In this document: piece by piece, positions 1-9,217 of the stretch | How positions within the stretch are numbered: position 1 is the stretch's first letter | Layout of the letters: each line of letters opens with the position of its first letter | Source of the DNA: Clostridium kluyveri | GTDB lineage: Bacteria > Bacillota > Clostridia > Clostridiales > Clostridiaceae | DNA: 64,000 nt | Assembly: GCF_001902295.1 (NCBI RefSeq) | Contig: NZ_CP018335.1 | Coordinates: 186,001 to 250,000, forward strand | Direction: 5' to 3' | Program-made: the position numbers and the translations under genes | The notes under the pieces: model-generated | Database searches by the model: none | Told to the model about the DNA's origin: nothing | What the model saw: only the letters and a program-made list of their open reading frames with translations

Positions 1-683
1 ATATTAAAGCTGTTAATGCTACTTGTTTTGATATATCTGCAGCCTGTTCTGGACTTATATATGGATTAGATATTGGAACACAGTTTATACGTTCAGGAAG
101 ATTTAAAGTGGTACTTGCAATAGGAGCTGAAACTCTTTCTAAGATACTTAACTGGCAGGATAGAAGTACCTGTATTTTGTTTGGAGATGGGGCCGCTGCT
201 GCTATTTTACAAATAGGAGAAGAGGAGAGTATACTTTCTATGTATACAGGATCTGATGGATTTCAAGGAGATGCCTTAACCTGTCCTGCAGTTCCGGTAA
301 ATAATCCCTGTACTACATCAGATTTTCAAAAAAGTGTGGTAACTATGGATGGTAAAGCTATATTTAAATTTGCAGTAAAGATTTTAGTAAAGTCTGTGAA
401 AATGTTACTTAAGGAACAGGAGGTTACCTTAGAAGAAATTAAATATATAATTCCTCATCAAGCTAATTATAGAATAATAGAATGTGCTGCTAAAATATTA
501 AAGGTAGATATAGATAAATTCTATATTAATCTAGACCTATATGGAAATACATCTGCAGCTAGTGTAGGAATAGCTCTGGATGAGGTATATAAAAAGAATT
601 TGGTAGAAAAGGGAGATAAAGTTCTTATTATAGGTTTTGGAGGAGGATTAACCTACGGAGGATTATTGATTAATGTAATTTAA
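1..683 (+). CDS. fabH: 3-oxoacyl-ACP synthase III (KAS III), 5' end missing
   Basis: The reading frame is already open at base 3, so the N-terminal part lies outside the window. KAS III condenses acetyl-CoA with malonyl-ACP to start type II fatty acid synthesis in the cytosol. The full catalytic triad is visible: Cys in AACSG near base 45, His in IIPHQAN, and Asn in YGNTSAAS. The C-terminal glycine-rich GFGGGLTYG is typical of the family. It opens the run of fatty acid genes and is followed 24 bp later by acpP. The in-frame GTG at 108 is internal, because the catalytic Cys is upstream of it. Identity is secure; only the true start is unknown. Confidence 0.95.
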   Translation, partial: IKAVNATCFDISAACSGLIYGLDIGTQFIRSGRFKVVLAIGAETLSKILNWQDRSTCILFGDGAAAAILQIGEEESILSMYTGSDGFQGDALTCPAVPVNNPCTTSDFQKSVVTMDGKAIFKFAVKILVKSVKMLLKEQEVTLEEIKYIIPHQANYRIIECAAKILKVDIDKFYINLDLYGNTSAASVGIALDEVYKKNLVEKGDKVLIIGFGGGLTYGGLLINVI

Positions 684-707
684 TGATCGGTATTCTGGAG
701 GGTAAAA

Positions 708-935
708 ATGATTTTTAATAGGATAAAGAAGATTATAGTAGAACAGCTTAATTTAGATGAAAAGGATATAGAAGAAAATACTTCTTTTAAAGAGCTTAAA
801 GTAGATTCTTTAGAATTATTTCAAATAATAATTGATATAGAAGAGGAATTTGATGTTCAAATAGAAGATGCGGAATCAATAAAAACTGTTCAAGATGCAG
901 TAAAGATTGTAGAAGAAAAAATTAATATAAAATAG
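708..935 (+). CDS. acpP: acyl carrier protein
   Basis: A 75-residue acidic protein that carries growing acyl chains on a phosphopantetheine arm. The attachment serine is Ser34 in VDSLELF, the usual DSLE motif. Length and the predicted small helical bundle fit the family. The SD GGAGG precedes ATG at 708. It sits between fabH and fabK in the same operon, where it is the shared substrate carrier of all neighbouring enzymes. Confidence 0.95.
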   Translation: MIFNRIKKIIVEQLNLDEKDIEENTSFKELKVDSLELFQIIIDIEEEFDVQIEDAESIKTVQDAVKIVEEKINIK

Positions 936-947
936 GAGGTCTAGTTT

Positions 948-1892
948 ATGATTAATACTGTATTTTCCAATATGATGGGAATAAAATATCCAATTATCCA
1001 GGGAGGAATGGCCCGTATTGCAGATAGTTCTTTAGCAGCTGCAGTATCTAATGCAGGAGGAGTTGGGATAATTACAGGGAATGCACCTCTTGAGTGGGTA
1101 AGAAATGAGATACGCAAGGCTAAGGAACTTACGGATAAACCTTTTGGTGTGAACATAATGTTACTTTCAGAAACCGCTGAGGCTGTGGCTAAAATGGCAT
1201 GTGAAGAAGAGATAAAATTTGTTACTACAGGGGCAGGTAATCCAGGAAAATACATAGACATGTGGAAAAGGTACAATATAAAGGTTATACCTGTGGTTGC
1301 ATCTGTGGCATTAGCCAAAAGAATGGAAAGAGCGGGAGTAGATGCTGTTATTGCAGAGGGATGTGAATCAGGAGGACATATAGGAGAACTCACAACCATG
1401 GCATTAGTTCCTCAGGTAGTAGATGCTGTAAGTATTCCTATAATTGCAGCAGGAGGTATAGGTGACGGGAGAGGAGCAGCAGCAGCTTTTATGCTTGGAG
1501 CAGAGGGTATACAACTTGGAACCAGATTTTTAGTTGCAAGAGAGTGTACAGTTCCAAAAAGCTATAAAGATAAGGTATTAAGATCGAAGGATATAGATAC
1601 TCAAGTTACAGGAAGAGCTACAGGTCATCCTGTACGTGTTTTGAGAAATAAACTTACTAGAAAATTTCAATTGCTGGAAAAGCAAGGGGCATCTCTTGAA
1701 CAATATGAAGAATTGGGAAAAGGAGCTCTTGCAAAGGCTGTAGTAGATGGGGATGTAGAAAATGGTTCTGTTATGGCAGGACAGATAGTAGGACTTGTAA
1801 ATAAAGAGCAAAGTTGTAGTGAAATAATAGAAGAAATATTTAAGGAATGCAAAAATAGTATTGAGAAGATAAACAATATGTTTGAAAAATAG
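948..1892 (+). CDS. fabK: enoyl-ACP reductase II, FMN-dependent
   Basis: A 314-residue TIM-barrel flavoprotein of the nitronate monooxygenase/FabK family. It performs the last reduction of each elongation round, converting trans-2-enoyl-ACP to acyl-ACP. Seen: N-terminal YPIIQGGMA, the phosphate/FMN loop AAGGIGDGRG, the GAEGIQLGTRF motif, and GHPVR in the C-terminal part. No fabI-like gene is visible in this operon, so FabK is probably the route used here. SD AGGAGG lies 9 nt before ATG. A 2-nitropropane dioxygenase is the main alternative, but the operon context favours FabK. Confidence 0.93.
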   Translation: MINTVFSNMMGIKYPIIQGGMARIADSSLAAAVSNAGGVGIITGNAPLEWVRNEIRKAKELTDKPFGVNIMLLSETAEAVAKMACEEEIKFVTTGAGNPGKYIDMWKRYNIKVIPVVASVALAKRMERAGVDAVIAEGCESGGHIGELTTMALVPQVVDAVSIPIIAAGGIGDGRGAAAAFMLGAEGIQLGTRFLVARECTVPKSYKDKVLRSKDIDTQVTGRATGHPVRVLRNKLTRKFQLLEKQGASLEQYEELGKGALAKAVVDGDVENGSVMAGQIVGLVNKEQSCSEIIEEIFKECKNSIEKINNMFEK

Positions 1893-1907
1893 TATTTGGA
1901 GGTAAAC

Positions 1908-2846
1908 ATGGGCAAAATAGCATTTTTATTTCCGGGCCAGGGAGCACAGTATCTAGGTATGGGAGAAGATCTCTTTGAAAATATAAACGTATGTAAAGAG
2001 ATATTTCAACAGGCAGATAATGAATTAGGAGTTTCCATAAGTAATATATGTTTTAAAGGACCGGAAGAAGATTTGAATAGGACTGAAAATACACAACCGG
2101 CAATTTTAACAACTAGCATAGCAGCGTTGAAAGCTTTAGAAAGTTTTGATATTAAGGCTGATATCACTGCAGGGTTAAGTCTCGGAGAATATTCGTCACT
2201 TGTATATAGCGGTGTTATGAAATTTGAGGAAGCTGTAGTTTTAGTAAAAAAAAGGGGAAAATATATGCAAGAAGCAGTCCCAGAAGGTAAAGGCACTATG
2301 GCTGCAATTATGGGATTAAATTATTTGGATGTGGAAAAAATATGTAATGACTGCAGTTACTTGGGAACAGTAGAACTTTCAAATATTAATTGTCCAGGTC
2401 AAGTTGTAATCGGTGGAGAAGTAGAAGCAGTGAAAGCTGCTTGTAGTGCAGCTAAAGATAAGGGTGCACGCAAGGTAGTAGAGCTTATTGTTAGTGGCCC
2501 TTTTCATACATCTATGCTAAAATCTGCTTCGGAAAAGCTAGAAGAAGAATTAAAGAATATATCTATAAATCAGTTTTCTATGCCAGTTGTAACAAATGTC
2601 ACCGGAGAAATAATTGAAAAGGTTGATTATATAAGGCCTTATCTCAAGAGACAGGTTATGAGTACAGTACTTTTTGAAAAAAGTATAAATACTATGATAG
2701 AATTTGGAGTAGATACTTTTATAGAGATAGGCCCTGGAAGAGTATTAAGTGGATTTGTAAAGAAAGTAAATAGAAAGGTACGTGCTTTAAATGTTCAGGA
2801 TATAAAAAGCCTAAATAGTACTGTGGAAAAATTAAGAAATAGATAG
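1908..2846 (+). CDS. fabD: malonyl-CoA:ACP transacylase
   Basis: Moves malonyl groups from CoA to ACP, supplying the extender unit. The N-terminus has FPGQGAQ. The nucleophile is Ser91 in GLSLGEY, where the usual GHSLGE has Leu for His. The catalytic His is in GPFHTSM, and GPGRVLSGF is near the C-terminus. I place the start at ATG 1908 (312 residues). The in-frame TTG at 1896 lies inside the SD TTGGAGG and is not a start. It follows fabK by 15 bp. Confidence 0.95.
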   Translation: MGKIAFLFPGQGAQYLGMGEDLFENINVCKEIFQQADNELGVSISNICFKGPEEDLNRTENTQPAILTTSIAALKALESFDIKADITAGLSLGEYSSLVYSGVMKFEEAVVLVKKRGKYMQEAVPEGKGTMAAIMGLNYLDVEKICNDCSYLGTVELSNINCPGQVVIGGEVEAVKAACSAAKDKGARKVVELIVSGPFHTSMLKSASEKLEEELKNISINQFSMPVVTNVTGEIIEKVDYIRPYLKRQVMSTVLFEKSINTMIEFGVDTFIEIGPGRVLSGFVKKVNRKVRALNVQDIKSLNSTVEKLRNR

Positions 2847-2856
2847 GAGAAATGCA

Positions 2857-3603
2857 ATGGATAATTTAAATAAAAAAGTGGCTTTAATTACAGGAGGAGC
2901 CAGGGGAATTGGAAAGGCTATTTCACTTAAATTGGCAGAACAGGGATTTTATATAGTAGTAAACTATAGAAGCAGCTCGAATCTTATAGATGAATTAATA
3001 AATGAGGTTGAGAAAAGAGGAAGTAAAGCTATTGCTGTTTGTGGAGATGTAAGTATATTTGAAGATGCAAAAAATATCATAAAAGAGGCAGTTAGTGCTT
3101 TTGGAAGGATAGATGTATTGGTAAATAATGCAGGCATAACTAAAGATGGATTAATACTTAGAATGAAAGAAGAAGATTTTGATCAGGTTATAAATGTAAA
3201 TTTAAAAGGAACATTTAATTGCATAAGACATGTAAGTCCAATAATGGTGAAACAGCGAAGTGGAAAAATAATAAATGTATCTTCAGTAGTAGGTATAGCA
3301 GGCAATGCAGGTCAGGTAAATTACTCTGCGGCAAAGGCAGGAATAATAGGAGTTACAAAATCCACGGCCAGAGAATTGGCATCAAGGGGGATAAATGTAA
3401 ATGCTGTGGCACCAGGATTTATAAAGACAGATATGACAGATACCTTATCAGAAAAAGTGAAGGAAAACACATTGAATGGCATACCATTAAAAAGATTTGG
3501 AACGGCTGATGATGTAGCAAATGTAATAGCTTTTTTAGCTTCTCCTAGTGCGGATTATTTAACAGGACAAATAATAAATATAGATGGTGGAATGGTAATG
3601 TAA
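2857..3603 (+). CDS. fabG: 3-oxoacyl-ACP reductase
   Basis: A 248-residue short-chain dehydrogenase that reduces 3-oxoacyl-ACP with NADPH. Seen: the Rossmann motif TGGARGIGK (residues 12-20), NNAG at 90-93, catalytic Ser142/143, Tyr156 and Lys160 (YSAAK), and the typical C-terminus DYLTGQIINIDGGMVM. SD AGGAGA lies just upstream. It is 10 bp from fabD and 24 bp from fabF, so co-transcribed. Confidence 0.96.
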   Translation: MDNLNKKVALITGGARGIGKAISLKLAEQGFYIVVNYRSSSNLIDELINEVEKRGSKAIAVCGDVSIFEDAKNIIKEAVSAFGRIDVLVNNAGITKDGLILRMKEEDFDQVINVNLKGTFNCIRHVSPIMVKQRSGKIINVSSVVGIAGNAGQVNYSAAKAGIIGVTKSTARELASRGINVNAVAPGFIKTDMTDTLSEKVKENTLNGIPLKRFGTADDVANVIAFLASPSADYLTGQIINIDGGMVM

Positions 3604-3627
3604 ATTTTTGAAGGTTAGGTGAAATAT

Positions 3628-4866
3628 ATGAAAAAGAGAGTTGTAATTACAGGACTTGGGGCAGTTACCCCTCTAGGAAATGATGTGGATACTTTTTGGA
3701 ATAATGTAAAAAATGGTGTTTGTGGCATAGATTTTATTAAGTCATTTGATACAGAAAATTTTAAATCAAAGTTAGCAGCAGAGGTGAAAGATTTTATTCC
3801 TGAAAAATTTCTTGATAAAAGAGAAGTTAGAAGGCTGGATAAATTCTCACAATTTGCCATGGTGTCAGCAGAGGAAGCCTTAAAGGATTCAGGACTTGAT
3901 CTTGATACCTTAGATAAATATAGATTTGGGGTTTTAGTAGGTTCTGGAATTGGGGGAATAGGTACCATAGAGAAAGAACATGTTACCCTTATGGAAAAAG
4001 GACCTGGAAGGGTACGTCCTATATTTATACCTATGATTATAGGAAATATGGCAGCAGGAAATATTGCCATAAAGTTCGGGGCTAAAGGAGTATGTACTAC
4101 TGTTGTTACAGCCTGTGCTACGGGTACAAATGCAATTGGTGAAGCTTATAAAATGATTGAGGGCGGGAGAGCAGATGTAATGATTGCAGGAGGTACAGAG
4201 GCATCTGTAACACCTCTTTCCATAGCAGGATTTATATCTCTTACAGCACTTAGCAGAAGTGATGATCCAAAAAGAGCATCTATTCCTTTTGATAAGGAAA
4301 GAGGTGGATTTGTTATGGGGGAAGGATCAGGTATTGTAATACTTGAATCGTTAGAACATGCAAAGAAAAGAAATGCTAATATATATGCTGAGGTAGTAGG
4401 ATATGGCTCAACTTGTGATGCTTATCACATAACAGCATTAGATCCTGAAGGAGAAGGGCCTGCAAGAGCTATGGAAATTGCAATAGAAGAGGCAGGAATT
4501 GATAAAGAGGAAATTTCTTATATAAATGCTCACGGCACAGGTACTCTCCCTAATGATAAGGCTGAAACAAAAGCTATAAAATTAGTATTTGGTGATAAGG
4601 CAAAAGATATACCTATAAGCTCAACTAAATCTATGACAGGACATCTTTTAGGAGCTGCAGGAGCCATAGAGGCTATAGTATGTGTTAAATCCATTAAAGA
4701 TAATTATATTCCGCCTACTATAGGCTATAGAGAGGCAGATGAGGAATGCGATCTTGATTATGTTCCAAATGAGGGAAGAAATGCAGAGGTTAAATATGCC
4801 ATGTCTAATTCCTTCGGATTTGGAGGTCATAATGCAGTAATCTTATTGAAAAAGTGGAGTGATTAA
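3628..4866 (+). CDS. fabF: 3-oxoacyl-ACP synthase II (KAS II)
   Basis: Condenses malonyl-ACP with acyl-ACP during elongation. From ATG 3628 (412 residues), the catalytic Cys163 is in TACATGTNA, with His residues in NAHGTGT and MTGHLLGAAG. The GFGGHNAVIL ending is typical of KAS II. The frame could also begin at GTG 3619, but that codon overlaps the SD TAGGTGA, so ATG 3628 is preferred. It is separated from the accB start by 1 bp, suggesting translational coupling. Confidence 0.95.
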   Translation: MKKRVVITGLGAVTPLGNDVDTFWNNVKNGVCGIDFIKSFDTENFKSKLAAEVKDFIPEKFLDKREVRRLDKFSQFAMVSAEEALKDSGLDLDTLDKYRFGVLVGSGIGGIGTIEKEHVTLMEKGPGRVRPIFIPMIIGNMAAGNIAIKFGAKGVCTTVVTACATGTNAIGEAYKMIEGGRADVMIAGGTEASVTPLSIAGFISLTALSRSDDPKRASIPFDKERGGFVMGEGSGIVILESLEHAKKRNANIYAEVVGYGSTCDAYHITALDPEGEGPARAMEIAIEEAGIDKEEISYINAHGTGTLPNDKAETKAIKLVFGDKAKDIPISSTKSMTGHLLGAAGAIEAIVCVKSIKDNYIPPTIGYREADEECDLDYVPNEGRNAEVKYAMSNSFGFGGHNAVILLKKWSD

Positions 4867-4867
4867 T

Positions 4868-5380
4868 ATGGATGTTAAAGCAATTGAAGGTATTATAAGA
4901 ACTATGGATAATTCACAATTGGGATATTTAGAAATAAATTGGCAGGGAATATCTATAATAATGAAGAAACAAGGGGAAGAAGGCAATATAAAAAATATAA
5001 ATATTATGGGAGAAAATAAAGAAAAATTAAATTCTATTTCACAAAATTGTGAAGATAAAATAATAAGAACAAAAGAAGAGAAAATTAATGAATCAGAAAT
5101 CACAGAAAGTGAGATAGCTACTGAAAAGGACGATTCTATAAAAGAAATAACAGCACCTATAGTAGGTACTTTTTATAGTTCACCTAGTCCTGATAAACCT
5201 CCTTTTGTAAATGTAGGTTCTAAAGTTAAAAAAGGAGATGTGCTTTGCATAATAGAAGCTATGAAACTTATGAATGAAATCCAAAGTGAAGTAGAAGGGG
5301 AAGTAGTAGAAATCCTGGCTAAAAATGAACAGATGGTAGAGTATGGACAGCTTATTTTCAAAATAAAAGTTAGTAATTAG
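4868..5380 (+). CDS. accB: biotin carboxyl carrier protein of acetyl-CoA carboxylase
   Basis: A 170-residue carrier whose biotin swings between AccC and AccD/AccA to make malonyl-CoA. The biotinylation motif EAMKLMNE is in the C-terminal half, inside a lipoyl-like fold. The acidic, Lys/Glu-rich stretch between the N-terminal helix and the biotinyl domain is the expected flexible linker. ATG 4868 is served by GGAG at the end of fabF. The in-frame GTG at 4859 would overlap fabF and is less likely. Confidence 0.94.
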   Translation: MDVKAIEGIIRTMDNSQLGYLEINWQGISIIMKKQGEEGNIKNINIMGENKEKLNSISQNCEDKIIRTKEEKINESEITESEIATEKDDSIKEITAPIVGTFYSSPSPDKPPFVNVGSKVKKGDVLCIIEAMKLMNEIQSEVEGEVVEILAKNEQMVEYGQLIFKIKVSN

Positions 5381-5399
5381 AAAGAAGGGAAGAGCGCAT

Positions 5400-5852
5400 A
5401 TGGAAGAACAATTTAAAGTGGATTTTGGAGTGCAGGATATAAAAAATATTATTCCTCATAGATATCCTTTTTTATTAATAGATAGGGTAAGTTATATAGA
5501 ACCTGGGAAAAAGGTTGTAGCTTATAAAAATGTTACTTCAAATGAATATTTTTTTCAAGGACATTTTCCTGAAATGCCTGTAATGCCAGGGGTACTTATA
5601 ATAGAAGCACTAGCTCAAGCAGGAGCTGTGGCCATTTTGAGCCAGGAAGAATTTAAAGGCAAAATAGCTTTTTTTGGAGCCATAAATAAAGCAAAATTTA
5701 GAAGAAATGTGGTACCCGGAGATACTTTGAAATTAGAAGTAGAAATAATAAAAATTAAGGGTTCTGCAGGAATAGGCAAGGGAACTGCTTATGTAGGAGA
5801 AAAAAAAGCTGCTGAAGGAGAATTGATGTTTATGATAGGAGACAAAAATTAG
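5400..5852 (+). CDS. fabZ: 3-hydroxyacyl-ACP dehydratase
   Basis: A 150-residue hot-dog-fold enzyme that dehydrates 3-hydroxyacyl-ACP to trans-2-enoyl-ACP. The catalytic His55 and Glu69 are in GHFPEMPVMPG and VLIIEALAQ. The N-terminal IIPHRYPFLLIDR is a family signature. SD AAGAAGGGA precedes ATG 5400. It sits between two acetyl-CoA carboxylase genes, the usual clostridial order. Confidence 0.96.
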   Translation: MEEQFKVDFGVQDIKNIIPHRYPFLLIDRVSYIEPGKKVVAYKNVTSNEYFFQGHFPEMPVMPGVLIIEALAQAGAVAILSQEEFKGKIAFFGAINKAKFRRNVVPGDTLKLEVEIIKIKGSAGIGKGTAYVGEKKAAEGELMFMIGDKN

Positions 5853-5876
5853 ATTGTCAGGAGTTGAGTTTTAAAA

Positions 5877-7220
5877 GTGTTTAGTAAAATTTTGATTGCC
5901 AACAGGGGAGAAATAGCAGTTAGAATAATTAGGACCTGTAGAGAAATGGGTATAGAGACTGTGGCAGTATATTCAGAAGCGGATAGGGACGCCCTTCATA
6001 CACAAATGGCAGATGAAGCTATTTGTATTGGCCCTGCTGCGCCTGGGGAAAGTTATTTAAATGTACAAAATATAATAAGTGCTACGGTATTATCTGGTGC
6101 AGAGGCTATTCATCCTGGGTTTGGTTTTTTATCGGAAAATAGTAAATTTGCTAGGATATGTGAAGAGTGTAATATTACTTTTATAGGGCCTGGTGCAGAG
6201 TGCATTGAGAATATGGGTAATAAATCTAATGCCAGAAGTATAATGAGTAAAGCAGGGGTTTCAATAATACCAGGCTCCAAAAAAGCTATAAATTCAGACG
6301 AGGAACTTTTAGAAGTGGCAAGAAATATAGGATATCCTGTTATGATAAAGGCTTCTGCTGGAGGGGGTGGAAGAGGTATAAGAATTGTACGCAGTGAAGA
6401 TGATCTCATAAGAAGTTATGAAAATGCCAAAGCTGAGGCAAAGATAGCTTTTGGAGATGATACTATATATTTGGAAAAATTCATAGAATCCCCAAAACAT
6501 ATCGAGATTCAGATACTTGGAGATAATTTTGGCAATATAGTCTATTTAGGGGAAAGAGATTGTTCCATGCAAAGGAGAAATCAAAAACTTTTAGAAGAGG
6601 CTCCAGGAAAAGTCATAATGGATGAACTTAGAATATCTATGGGAGAAATGGCTGTAAGAGCTGCTAAAGCTGTAAATTATAATAATGCTGGAACTATAGA
6701 ATTTCTTTTAGATAAAGACGGGAATTATTATTTTATGGAGATGAATACCCGTATACAAGTAGAACATCCTGTAACTGAAATGATAACAGGAATAGATCTT
6801 ATAAAAGAACAGATAAAAATTGCCTTTGGAGAAAAATTAAGTTTTTCACAAGAGAATATAAAAATAAATGGACATTCCATAGAATGCAGAATAAATGCAG
6901 AAAATGTGGAAAGAGGGTTTATGCCTTCTCCGGGGAAAATAACTGAATTATATGTTCCTGGAGGACCTAATGTTAGAGTAGATAGTGCAGTGTATTCAGG
7001 ATATAATATACCACCCTATTATGATTCTATGATAGCAAAACTTATTGTATATGGTAAGGATAGAGAAGAAGCTATATGCAGGATGAGAAGAGCTTTAGGA
7101 GAATTTATCATAGAGGGGGTAAATACAAATATAGATTTTCAGTTTGAATTAATAAGCAGTGATGAGTTTATAAAAGGAACCTATGATACAGCATTTATAG
7201 AAAAAAATTTTAAGTACTGA
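5877..7220 (+). CDS. accC: biotin carboxylase subunit of acetyl-CoA carboxylase
   Basis: A 447-residue ATP-grasp enzyme that carboxylates biotin on AccB using bicarbonate and ATP. Seen: N-terminal ILIANRGEIAVRI, HPGFGFLSEN, the glycine-rich ATP loop KASAGGGGRG, the catalytic EMNTRIQVEHPVTE, and the C-terminal YDSMIAKLIVYG. Length is normal for a free-standing biotin carboxylase. The start is GTG 5877 with CAGGAG upstream; no ATG fits. Confidence 0.96.
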   Translation: MFSKILIANRGEIAVRIIRTCREMGIETVAVYSEADRDALHTQMADEAICIGPAAPGESYLNVQNIISATVLSGAEAIHPGFGFLSENSKFARICEECNITFIGPGAECIENMGNKSNARSIMSKAGVSIIPGSKKAINSDEELLEVARNIGYPVMIKASAGGGGRGIRIVRSEDDLIRSYENAKAEAKIAFGDDTIYLEKFIESPKHIEIQILGDNFGNIVYLGERDCSMQRRNQKLLEEAPGKVIMDELRISMGEMAVRAAKAVNYNNAGTIEFLLDKDGNYYFMEMNTRIQVEHPVTEMITGIDLIKEQIKIAFGEKLSFSQENIKINGHSIECRINAENVERGFMPSPGKITELYVPGGPNVRVDSAVYSGYNIPPYYDSMIAKLIVYGKDREEAICRMRRALGEFIIEGVNTNIDFQFELISSDEFIKGTYDTAFIEKNFKY

Positions 7221-7340
7221 TAAAATTTGAAGTTTAGTGATAGATAGTAAATAGAGTTTATTTTTGCAATGTTTTACTATATAATAAATTAAATGGTAAT
7301 TTAGTTAACTGGTGATTTTATAAAAGAGGTGATAGCGAAC

Positions 7341-8216
7341 TTGTTAAATAAATTCTTTAAAAAAACTAAGTACATTACAGTCAGCCAGCGAGCTTTAGGG
7401 GATATTCATGATGATTTTACGAAGAAGCCAAGTATACCAAATGGTATGTGGGTAAAATGTGATGGTTGTGGTAAGGTATTATATAAAAATGATATGGAGA
7501 AAAATAATAAAGTATGTTATCATTGTGGATATCATTTTAGGATGAATGCACTGGAACGATTAGAACTTATATTGGATAAAGAAAGTTTTTATGAATTTGA
7601 TAAAGATATGACTGCTGCCAATCCCATAGAATTTAAAGGGTATGAAGATAAAATTAAAAATATGCAAAATAAGACCGATATAAAAGAAGCTGTAATAACA
7701 GGTAAAGGTACCATAGGACGAGAAGAAGCCGTAGTATGTATTATGGATAGTAATTTTATGATGGGAAGTATGGGTTCTGTGGTGGGAGAGAAAATCACAA
7801 GGGCAGTGGAAAAATCTATAGAGTTGAAATTACCATTGATCATTTTTACAACTTCAGGAGGAGCAAGAATGCAGGAGGGGATTTTTTCACTAATGCAAAT
7901 GGCAAAAGTAAGTGGTGCAATTAGTAGATTGAATGAAGAGGGACTCCTGTATTTATCGGTACTTACAGATCCTACAACAGGTGGAGTAACAGCCAGCTTT
8001 GCTATGCTTGGAGATATAATTTTAGCAGAACCAGGTGCCCTTATAGGATTCGCAGGAAAAAGAGTGATAGAACAAACTATAAAGCAAAAACTTCCTGAAG
8101 GATTTCAAAAAGCAGAATTTCTACTACAACATGGATTTATTGATAATATAGTTTCCAGAGAAAATTTGAAAGAAACTTTAAAAAAAATATTAGTTATTCA
8201 TGGTAGAGGTAACTAA
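7341..8216 (+). CDS. accD: acetyl-CoA carboxylase carboxyltransferase beta subunit
   Basis: With AccA it moves the carboxyl group from biotin to acetyl-CoA. The zinc ribbon is clear: Cys40, Cys43, Cys59 and Cys62, counted from the TTG start. The crotonase-like core has TTSGGARMQEG and DPTTGGVTASFA. I choose TTG 7341 (291 residues) because the SD AGAGGTGA at 7325-7332 is 8 nt away. The in-frame GTG at 7329 lies inside that SD. A 120-bp gap from accC may carry an internal promoter, but none is convincing. Confidence 0.94.
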   Translation: MLNKFFKKTKYITVSQRALGDIHDDFTKKPSIPNGMWVKCDGCGKVLYKNDMEKNNKVCYHCGYHFRMNALERLELILDKESFYEFDKDMTAANPIEFKGYEDKIKNMQNKTDIKEAVITGKGTIGREEAVVCIMDSNFMMGSMGSVVGEKITRAVEKSIELKLPLIIFTTSGGARMQEGIFSLMQMAKVSGAISRLNEEGLLYLSVLTDPTTGGVTASFAMLGDIILAEPGALIGFAGKRVIEQTIKQKLPEGFQKAEFLLQHGFIDNIVSRENLKETLKKILVIHGRGN

Positions 8217-8284
8217 TATTAAAAAATTGTTTATAATAAATTACTATTTTATTATAAATTTGTTGGATGAAAGGAAGTTGTTGT

Positions 8285-9130
8285 ATGGAAAGGTTAGGAA
8301 AGGTGCAAAAAGCTCTTAATAAAAAATTTGAAAGTAAAAGTGTATGGAATAGGGTGACTTTAGCAAGAATGGTTGATAGACCTACTTCTTTAGATTACAT
8401 ATACAAGATATTTGACTCTTTTATGGAATTCCATGGAGATAGATATTTTGGAGATGATCCTTCTGTAGTAGGTGGAATTGCATTATTAGAGGGAAAACCT
8501 GTGACTGTAATAGGCCAACAAAAAGGCAATAATACTAATGAAAATATAAAAAGAAATTTTGGAATGCCGGAACCAGATGGATATAGAAAGAGTTTAAGAC
8601 TTATGAAACAAGCGGATAAGTTTCATAGACCAATTATATGTTTTGTAGATACTCCTGGGGCTTTTTGCGGTGTGGAGGCAGAAGAAAGAGGACAGGGAGA
8701 GGCCATAGCTGGAAATTTAATGAATATGTTTAAATTAAGAGTGCCTATAATATCTATAGTAATCGGAGAGGGTGGAAGTGGAGGAGCACTTGCCTTTGCC
8801 GTTGCAGATTCAGTTTGGATGCTTGAAAATTCTATATATTCTATTTTATCTCCTGAAGGGTTTGCAGGCATACTTTGGAAGGACGCATCTAGAGCTAAAG
8901 AGGCTGCAGAGGTTATGAAGATTACAGCTCAAGACTTAAAAAACTATGGGATAATAGACCAAGTATTAAAAGAACCTTCAGGAGGAGCACAAAAAGATGT
9001 AGATACTATGGCTAAAACTATAAAAGAAGAACTTATAAAAAAATTAGGTATACTTAAGAAATTTGATATAGATGAGTTACTTAAGCTTAGATATAATAAA
9101 TTTAGAGGTATGGGTGAATTCATAGAATAG
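8285..9130 (+). CDS. accA: acetyl-CoA carboxylase carboxyltransferase alpha subunit
   Basis: The partner of AccD in the carboxyltransferase. Seen: the N-terminal helical region ending ARMVDRPTSLDYI, then FHGDRYFGDD, FVDTPGAFCGVEAEERGQ, and GEGGSGGALA for the oxyanion/acyl-CoA site. ATG 8285 (281 residues) follows SD AAAGGAAG. The in-frame ATG at 8267 lacks an SD and would add MKGSCC. It is the last gene of the operon, followed by a bidirectional terminator. Confidence 0.95.
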   Translation: MERLGKVQKALNKKFESKSVWNRVTLARMVDRPTSLDYIYKIFDSFMEFHGDRYFGDDPSVVGGIALLEGKPVTVIGQQKGNNTNENIKRNFGMPEPDGYRKSLRLMKQADKFHRPIICFVDTPGAFCGVEAEERGQGEAIAGNLMNMFKLRVPIISIVIGEGGSGGALAFAVADSVWMLENSIYSILSPEGFAGILWKDASRAKEAAEVMKITAQDLKNYGIIDQVLKEPSGGAQKDVDTMAKTIKEELIKKLGILKKFDIDELLKLRYNKFRGMGEFIE

Positions 9131-9146
9131 TGAAAAGTTTAATAAT

Positions 9147-9196
9147 AAAAATAACTACAAAGAATAGATTAAATATTTTTCAGTGTAGTTATTTTT
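9147..9196. terminator. bidirectional terminator between accA and ferritin
   Basis: A perfect 12-bp inverted repeat (9147-9158 with 9185-9196) rich in A and T at the outer ends gives U runs on both strands. It lies between the convergent accA and ferritin genes. Confidence 0.8.
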
Positions 9197-9217
9197 ATTT
9201 ATGTGAATTTCTATGGA

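Noticed and set aside
941..1399. A 152-residue minus-strand ORF
   Set aside because: It is antisense to fabK, has no SD, and its composition follows the codon pattern of fabK.
1896..1907. TTG start for fabD
   Set aside because: It is part of the SD TTGGAGG.
3219..3509. A 96-residue plus-strand ORF inside fabG
   Set aside because: It is an out-of-frame shadow of a fully conserved fabG.
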